Shown piece by piece: positions 58,986-64,000 of a stretch of DNA of 64,000 bases; positions within the stretch are counted from its first letter, which is position 1, and the number at the start of each line of letters is the position of its first letter. Where the stretch lies: assembly GCA_910588205.1 (NCBI GenBank), contig CAJUQK010000009.1, forward strand, positions 1 through 64,000, read 5' to 3'. The notes beneath the pieces were generated by a model. The model saw nothing but the letters and a program-made list of their open reading frames with translations. It was not told the DNA's origin and ran no database searches. Both the position numbers and the translations under genes were made by a program. Origin of the DNA: an uncultured Eggerthellaceae bacterium (lineage in GTDB: Bacteria; Actinomycetota; Coriobacteriia; Coriobacteriales; Eggerthellaceae).

Positions 58986-61469
58986 ATGATCTATTGCCCC
59001 AAGTGCGGCACAGCGCAGGCCCCCGACGCCCGCCGCTGTCCCAACTGCAAGACCCGCATCCGCGCGAGCCGCAAGGACCGCAAGGCGGCCGAGCGCGAGA
59101 GCGCCGCCACTTCCGGCCGCGAGCTGCGCCGTGCCGAGGGCACCACCGCCGACGCCCTGGGCTATGAGGCGATGTACGCCAACGGCACCTGCCGCGTGAG
59201 CAAGGGCACCTACTCGCGCACCGTCGAGTTCGACGACGCGAACTTCCAGAGCGCGCGGGAGTCGGAGCAGGTGGACGTCCTCAACGCCTACTGCGAGCTC
59301 CTTAACGCCGTGGACGACGACATCCTCATCAAGGTCCAGATCTACGCCCAGGCCATCGACCTCGACGTGTGGCGCGACGAGATGTTCATGCCCGAGGTGG
59401 AGGAGGACGACGCCGGGAACCGCTACCGGGCCGAGCTGAACTCCATCATCGAGATGCGCATGGCGGAGTCGCGCCAGAACGTGCGCCGCCGCCGCTTCAT
59501 GACCTTCACCTGCTCCCAGCCCACCAAGGAGAAGGCCGACCCCGTGCTCGCCCGCACCTGCGAGAGCGCCATCCGCCTGCTCAAGAACATGGGCGTGGAG
59601 GCGCGGGAGATGAGCGGCGTGGAGAGGCTGCGCCTCATCGACTCGGTGACCAACCCCCAGGACGGCCCCGACGCCGTGACCTACGAGGCCCTGAAGGACG
59701 CGCCGGGCCTCACCACACGCGACCTCGTGGCCCCGCCCACCTTCGAGCGCGACAGGCAGACCGGTGCCACGCGCTGCGCATGGGGGCGCTCCAAGGGGTG
59801 TGGGCTGTACGTCCAGAAATACGCCAACTCCGTCAAGAGCGACCTCGTCGCGAAGCTCGCCGAGCTGCCCATCAACCAGATCATCACCCTCAACCTCGAC
59901 TGCTGGGACCAGACGGAGGCCCGCGAGACCATCGAGGGACGCCTGACGGACCTCAAGGTCCAGAAGACCGAGTACGTCCGCAAGCACTCCCAGCAGATCT
60001 ACATCACCGACGAGATGCTGCCTGCGGACATGCAGGACGCCATCCTCACGGCCGAGGAGATCCGGGGAGACCTGGTCTCCCGAGACCAGAAGTACTGGGG
60101 CTTCTCCATGACCTCGCTCACCTGGGCGGACACCGATGAGGCGCTGGAGCACAACATCGACGAGGTGCAGAACGTCGTGCGCGGGCACAACATGCGCATG
60201 GAGCCCATGGTGGGCCTCCAGCTGGAGGCGTTCAGGAACTCGCTCCCCGTGGGCTACAACGGCGTTCCGCAGGGGTGGGACTACAACATGACCACGGCGG
60301 GGGCGGCCAACTTCATGCCGCTCACCTCCGTTGAGATCAACGACGCCCACGGCCAGTGGTACGGCTACAACCAGATCTCCAAGAACTTCATCTTCTACAA
60401 CCGCCGCGCGTCAAGCTCCCCCAACGGCTTCATCCTGGGCAAACCCGGTCGCGGGAAGTCCGTGCAGGCGAAGCTCTCCATCATCAACACGTTGCTCGCC
60501 GACCCCGACTCCGAGGTCATCGTGCTCGACCCCGAGCGCGAGTACATCGCGCTCGCCGACGCCTTCGGGGGCGAGGTGGTGAAGATCAGCTCGGACTCCG
60601 ACACCTTCATCAACCCCTTCGATCTTGAGTTCGACCGCGAGGACAACGGCGGCCTCGGCACCAAGGTCGATGCGGTGATCTCCATCATCGACGAGATGTG
60701 CAAGGGCCTCACGGCCATGCAGCAGACCCTCGTGGACCGCACCTGCTCGCAGGTTTACGCGGACTACTTCGAGACCCGCGACACCGAGGACATCCCCACC
60801 CTCGTGGACTTCATGGAGGCGCTGAGGTCCCAGCCCGAGGGCGAGGGTGCCATCCTCGCCACCACGATCGAGCGCTACGTGACCGGCCAGGCCAACGTCT
60901 TCGCCCACAGGACCAACGTCGACACCCAGAGCCGCTTCGTGGTCTACGACATCCGCGACCTCGCGGACAACCTGAAGGGCCTGGGGATGCTGATCCTGCT
61001 CGACGCCACCTGGCAGCGCATCGTGCGCAACCAGGCGCGAGGCGTGCGCACGTGGGTCTTCATCGACGAACTGCAGCTGCTCCTGGACAACGACTTCACG
61101 GTGTCGTACTTCGACCGCCTCTGGACCCGCTCGCGCAAGTACGGCGCGGTGCCGACGGGCATCACTCAGAACGTGGAGCGGCTGCTCCTCAACGAGAAGA
61201 CCCGCCTCATGGTGGGCAACTCCGACTTCCTGGTGATCCTCGGGCAGTCGGCCACCGACGCCGCAGCCCTGGGCCAGGTGCTCACCCTGTCCGGCCAGCA
61301 GGTGGCGACCATCCGGGGGGCCGGTGTGGGCGAGGGCCTCATCTGCGCGGACGGGCGCATCGTGCCCTTCGCGAACCAGCTTCCCAAGGAGACCGAGCTG
61401 TACAAGGTCACCACCACCAAGCTCGAGGACGTTGCCGAGCTGCGCCGCGCGGCGGAGAAGGGGGCGTGA
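58986..61469 (+). CDS. VirB4 ATPase with an N-terminal zinc ribbon
   Basis: An 827-residue VirB4/TraE ATPase that powers type IV secretion. The C-terminal motor has ILGKPGRGKSVQAKLSI (Walker A), VIVLDPEREYIALADAF and TWVFIDELQLLL (Walker B), plus GITQNVERLL. The N-terminus is unusual: IYCPKCGTAQAPDARRCPNC is a perfect two-CxxC zinc ribbon, followed by a basic linker, before the VirB4 N-terminal domain. ATG 58986 lies about 15 nt after AAAGG; GTG 58974 is a closer alternative and also keeps the ribbon. Confidence 0.9.
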   Translation: MIYCPKCGTAQAPDARRCPNCKTRIRASRKDRKAAERESAATSGRELRRAEGTTADALGYEAMYANGTCRVSKGTYSRTVEFDDANFQSARESEQVDVLNAYCELLNAVDDDILIKVQIYAQAIDLDVWRDEMFMPEVEEDDAGNRYRAELNSIIEMRMAESRQNVRRRRFMTFTCSQPTKEKADPVLARTCESAIRLLKNMGVEAREMSGVERLRLIDSVTNPQDGPDAVTYEALKDAPGLTTRDLVAPPTFERDRQTGATRCAWGRSKGCGLYVQKYANSVKSDLVAKLAELPINQIITLNLDCWDQTEARETIEGRLTDLKVQKTEYVRKHSQQIYITDEMLPADMQDAILTAEEIRGDLVSRDQKYWGFSMTSLTWADTDEALEHNIDEVQNVVRGHNMRMEPMVGLQLEAFRNSLPVGYNGVPQGWDYNMTTAGAANFMPLTSVEINDAHGQWYGYNQISKNFIFYNRRASSSPNGFILGKPGRGKSVQAKLSIINTLLADPDSEVIVLDPEREYIALADAFGGEVVKISSDSDTFINPFDLEFDREDNGGLGTKVDAVISIIDEMCKGLTAMQQTLVDRTCSQVYADYFETRDTEDIPTLVDFMEALRSQPEGEGAILATTIERYVTGQANVFAHRTNVDTQSRFVVYDIRDLADNLKGLGMLILLDATWQRIVRNQARGVRTWVFIDELQLLLDNDFTVSYFDRLWTRSRKYGAVPTGITQNVERLLLNEKTRLMVGNSDFLVILGQSATDAAALGQVLTLSGQQVATIRGAGVGEGLICADGRIVPFANQLPKETELYKVTTTKLEDVAELRRAAEKGA

Positions 61470-61594
61470 GGGGCATGAGGAGACGCGACCTCACGGACGG
61501 CCAGAAGAAGCTCCTCCTCGGCATCGCGGCCCTGGCCGCCGTCATCCTCTGCGCGCTCGCCCTTGAGGTGCTGCGCATGGCGGTCCTGCCGTAG
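61466..61594 (+). CDS. small single-pass membrane protein in the transfer operon
   Basis: A 42-residue protein with a basic start (RRRDLTDGQKK) and one membrane helix (LLLGIAALAAVILCALALEV). GTG 61466 overlaps the virB4 stop (GTGA) with GGAGAAGGGGG upstream; ATG 61475 is an alternative. The longer frame upstream in this phase is antisense-like shadow within virB4. The tight fit between virB4 and the hydrolase gene supports it. Confidence 0.6.
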   Translation: MRGMRRRDLTDGQKKLLLGIAALAAVILCALALEVLRMAVLP

Positions 61595-61628
61595 CCGACG
61601 CGACGAACAGAGAGAGGAGGGTCAGGCG

Positions 61629-63476
61629 ATGGATGTCACAGGGTCCCTGCGCGACGGCGCTGCCGCCCTCGCGGACGATATGACGGGAAAGGCGGGCGGT
61701 GACGCCCTCGACGCCTTCATGGTCAGCCGGGAGGAGGACAGCACCGCCCACGTCCGGAAGGGCGGGGTCTCTTCCGGGAACCTCACGCTCATCAAGGACG
61801 CGCCGGACGCCTCCGCGCTCTCGACCTCGTCAGGCGGGGCCGCACGCCTGCGGGTCCCGTCGGGGGCCGCCCGTCCGGCAAAGGGCCCCGCGACGGGGAC
61901 GGGGGCGGCGGATGCCCGACCGCACCGCGCGCACGTGCCGGGCGGCCACGCCGCAGTGACGGCCACCGACGCCCTCAAGGACCGTGCCCGCCGGGAGATC
62001 GAGCAGGCCGTGCAGGCCGCCTCGATCGTCGGCGAGGGGGCCGCGACCGAGGAAGGGGACCTCGCCGAGCGCATCGGCGACGCGCCCCGCACAGGGGTGG
62101 GAGCGCTCCGCAGCGTCGAGCGGGGCGCGGGGTCCGTGCACCGCTCTGCGGGACGCGGCATCGCCAAGGCGGAGCGGAGACGGGCGTCCTGGGGTGACAA
62201 GGCGTCGGCCCGCGCCCAGCGGGCGGCCAGCCTCCAGGCATCCGCCGACTCCTTCCTGGCCAAGGCCGACCGCTCCGAGGCGGGCAGCTTCGCGCGGTCG
62301 TGGTACCAGAGGCGCGCGGCCGCAGCCCAGCGCCGCGTGAGGGCCGACCTCGCGAAGGCGGACTGCCTGCGCGCCCTCGCCGCCGGTCGCGGCGTCACCG
62401 GCCGCATCTCGGCCCTGCGCGAGAGGGCGGCGCGGACGATCCATGCGGCCACCGGCGGCAAGGCGCTCCTCCTGGCAGGCGGCGCGTTCGCCGGTGTGGT
62501 GGCCGTGCTGGTCGGCATCCTCGTGGTCGTGTCCCTCTTCGGGTCGGTCGCCGGGGGCTCGGCGTCGAAGAGCGCGAACCTGGCAGCCCCCGTTCCGGGC
62601 CAGACCATCATCGTCCCCGACGGCATGGGCCGTGGGGGCTTCACCGTGACCATGTACGGTACCCTCGGCTTCTACGCGGGCGGCGTCTGGTCCATCGCCC
62701 AGGGCACGGCCCAGGCGGATGTCCACGACCTCTGGAAGCGCAACGGCGCGAAGTTCGAGGACGGCATCGCCGCCATCAAGAGCGGTGGGGAGACCTACCT
62801 GCTCATCGCCTGCACGCCCACCTTCGGGGCCGTCGGCGACTACGTCTTCTTCACTCTTGAGGACGGCACCGTCATCAAGGGCATCGTGGCCGACGCGAAG
62901 AACCTCAGCGACCCCGGATGCAACGCCTACGGCCACAACAACGGAGCCAACGTGGTCGAGTTCGAGGTGGACTGGCGCTACTTCTCCCAGCACGGAAACC
63001 CCGGCACGCCGGGGTGGCACCCCGAGTGGGCGGGCAAGCGGGTCGTCTCCGGCACCAACATGGGCTCGGTCTTCAACGGCGACCCCACGGGGTCCGCCCC
63101 TGCGGGCACCGCCACGGCCGAGACCATCCTCGCGGCCGCCCGACGCCAGATCGGCTCGGTCTACGTCTGGGCGGCCTCCGACCCCGCGAGCAAGCGCTTC
63201 GACTGCTCGGGGCTCACGAGCTACGCCTACGGCCAGGCCGGGATCTCCATCCCGCACCAGTCGGAGATGCAGAGGGACTCCGCGCCGCTGCGCCTGCCCG
63301 CCGCCCAGGCGAAGCCCGGCGACATCCTATGGATGAGCGGGCACGTGGCCCTCTGCGCCGGTCCCGGCACGATCATCGACGCCACTCCTTCGCGCGGCGT
63401 CGCGCTGCGCTCCTCGCCAGGCTTCTCGATGTTCACCTACGCCCTCCGTTGGCCCGCCGTCAACGGGACCTCCTGA
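61629..63476 (+). CDS. VirB1-like cell-wall hydrolase with NlpC/P60 domain
   Basis: A 615-residue protein expected to open peptidoglycan for the conjugation channel. Residues 1-275 are Ala/Arg-rich and basic, probably cytoplasmic; a membrane helix follows (about 280-305: LLLAGGAFAGVVAVLVGILV). A ~170-residue extracellular domain with TFGAVGDYVFF and PGTPGWHPEWAGKRV leads to a C-terminal NlpC/P60 domain. Its catalytic Cys is in RFDCSGLTSYAYG and the His in PGDILWMSGHVALC. No lysozyme-like (SLT) domain is present, unlike many VirB1/Tn916-Orf14 proteins. AGGAGG precedes ATG 61629. Confidence 0.85.
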   Translation: MDVTGSLRDGAAALADDMTGKAGGDALDAFMVSREEDSTAHVRKGGVSSGNLTLIKDAPDASALSTSSGGAARLRVPSGAARPAKGPATGTGAADARPHRAHVPGGHAAVTATDALKDRARREIEQAVQAASIVGEGAATEEGDLAERIGDAPRTGVGALRSVERGAGSVHRSAGRGIAKAERRRASWGDKASARAQRAASLQASADSFLAKADRSEAGSFARSWYQRRAAAAQRRVRADLAKADCLRALAAGRGVTGRISALRERAARTIHAATGGKALLLAGGAFAGVVAVLVGILVVVSLFGSVAGGSASKSANLAAPVPGQTIIVPDGMGRGGFTVTMYGTLGFYAGGVWSIAQGTAQADVHDLWKRNGAKFEDGIAAIKSGGETYLLIACTPTFGAVGDYVFFTLEDGTVIKGIVADAKNLSDPGCNAYGHNNGANVVEFEVDWRYFSQHGNPGTPGWHPEWAGKRVVSGTNMGSVFNGDPTGSAPAGTATAETILAAARRQIGSVYVWAASDPASKRFDCSGLTSYAYGQAGISIPHQSEMQRDSAPLRLPAAQAKPGDILWMSGHVALCAGPGTIIDATPSRGVALRSSPGFSMFTYALRWPAVNGTS

Positions 63477-63493
63477 GAGAGAGGACACCGACC

Positions 63494-64000
63494 ATGAGGC
63501 TCACCCCCTTGCAGAAGGCCATCGGCCTCGCGGCGTGCGCGGGAGCGCTCTGCGCCGCCTGTTTCGGCATGGCCGCCGTGCGCGACGGCCTCCAGGCGCA
63601 GAAGTCCGAGGTGGTCGAGGTGCCCATCCTCGCCCGGACGGAGGAGGCGGACCCGCAGGAGGCCCCCGCAGCGGACGAGGCGGTGCTCACCGCCGACCTG
63701 AAGAGGCTCATCTCCTCCTACGGGGATGCCGAGCGCTCCCTCGTCTCCGCCCTGACGTCCATGACATGGACCGACCAGCACACGGGCGCGGTCGTCGCGT
63801 TCGCCGGGGACACCTGGCGGGTCGCCTTCGACGACGGCAGGTCCGAGTTCGGCACCTATGCCGTCACGTCGGTGGGCGACGCCTCGCGCGTGGAGGGGGA
63901 GGGGGATGGCGTCGAGGGCGTGGAGTCGCGCACCTTCTCCATGGCCCTCGGGGACGGCCACGAGGCCGAGGGCACCCTCATGACCGCCGTGGGGGACGCC
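63494..64000 (+). CDS. exported protein of the transfer operon (cut by window edge)
   Basis: At least 169 residues, open at the right edge. A basic start followed by a hydrophobic segment (IGLAACAGALCAACFGMAAV) is a signal or anchor. The rest is acidic (EADPQEAPAADEAVLTADL) and includes SMTWTDQHTGAVVAFAGDTW. Family not recognised. It follows the hydrolase after 17 nt and may be a VirB8-like or accessory extracellular protein; this is a guess from position. Confidence 0.65.
   Translation, partial: MRLTPLQKAIGLAACAGALCAACFGMAAVRDGLQAQKSEVVEVPILARTEEADPQEAPAADEAVLTADLKRLISSYGDAERSLVSALTSMTWTDQHTGAVVAFAGDTWRVAFDDGRSEFGTYAVTSVGDASRVEGEGDGVEGVESRTFSMALGDGHEAEGTLMTAVGDA

Larger units (their letters stand above)
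52276..64000. mobile_element. integrative/conjugative element, left part, runs off the window
   Basis: From about 52.3-52.9 kb the DNA becomes markedly GC-richer and the genes form one tightly packed plus-strand set of type IV secretion functions: PcfB-like, VirD4 coupling ATPase, Maff2-like, VirB6-like, PrgI, VirB4 and NlpC/P60 hydrolase. The leftmost genes are a divergent XRE regulator and two HTH proteins. No relaxase, integrase or attachment site is seen here; they would lie to the right. The left boundary is uncertain, between the rhodanese and XRE genes. Confidence 0.8.

Noticed and set aside
58929..60350. 473-codon minus-strand frame antisense to virB4
   Set aside because: Typical high-GC shadow of the virB4 frame, with a Val/Gly/His-rich translation and no domain.
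60698..61465. Plus-strand frame within virB4 in another phase
   Set aside because: Only the last 42 codons, after the virB4 stop, look real; the upstream part is a GC-rich shadow.
61830..63257. 475-codon minus-strand frame antisense to the hydrolase
   Set aside because: Shadow of the NlpC/P60 gene, which has catalytic motifs and a good SD.
1..64000. tRNA or rRNA genes
   Set aside because: None recognised by eye on either strand; a tRNA scan would settle it.

Overview
The window looks like the replication-origin region of an actinobacterial chromosome, probably class Coriobacteriia (Eggerthella/Slackia-like; taxonomy is inference). The evidence is the short actinobacterial-type rpmH-rnpA-yidD-yidC-jag cluster, parAB, dnaA, dnaN-recF-gyrB-gyrA, moderate-to-high GC, and a very large BspA-like surface protein of a kind common in gut and oral anaerobes. 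Genes left of about 27.6 kb are mostly on the minus strand and genes to the right mostly on the plus strand. This places oriC in the AT-rich, gene-free stretch 27612-28247. Perfect parS sites lie at 20427, 21739 and 23281.

Layout. (1) 1-12707: one minus-strand gene of more than 4235 codons, cut by the window edge, encoding a modular BspA-type surface protein. (2) 12708-19580: a repeat-filled spacer, an aminotransferase/divergent D-Ala-D-Ala-ligase-like pair, a small membrane protein with a pyridoxal-kinase-like gene, a canonical Ddl and RlmN. (3) 19590-27611: parB, parA, rsmG (inverted relative to its neighbours), jag, yidC, yidD, rnpA, rpmH, dnaA and an ATPase/winged-helix protein next to the origin. 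This stretch is visibly AT-richer than its surroundings. (4) 28248-35302: dnaN, recF, gyrB, gyrA (with an acidic N-terminal extension). (5) 35379-48551: HAD phosphatase, TrkH potassium transporter, lipoprotein, RsgA, a coiled-coil membrane protein divergent from a degenerate M28-peptidase-like membrane protein, a hybrid histidine kinase and a HelD-like helicase. (6) 48639-51676: argG-argH behind an arginine-rich leader peptide and a terminator, i.e. a probable attenuator. (7) From about 52.3 kb to the window end: a much GC-richer conjugative element (repressor-like gene, HTH genes, PcfB-like, VirD4, Maff2-like, VirB6-like, PrgI, VirB4, NlpC/P60 hydrolase), continuing off the right edge.

Repeats. 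A family of short palindromes, built on GGGCCGA...TCGGCCCCTACG and sister versions, is scattered through intergenic gaps of the core chromosome (12.7-44 kb) and was not seen in the conjugative element. Two such gaps share a longer 112-nt element, 90/112 identical without gaps. A separate ~100-nt folded element lies between rsgA and the coiled-coil gene.

Best leads for something undescribed: the Arg-leader attenuator of argGH, the 112-nt repeated structured element, the folded element at 39466-39565, the origin-adjacent ATPase/winged-helix protein, the degenerate membrane M28 protein with a ~570-residue insert, the aminotransferase plus divergent Ddl pair, and a zinc-ribbon VirB4.
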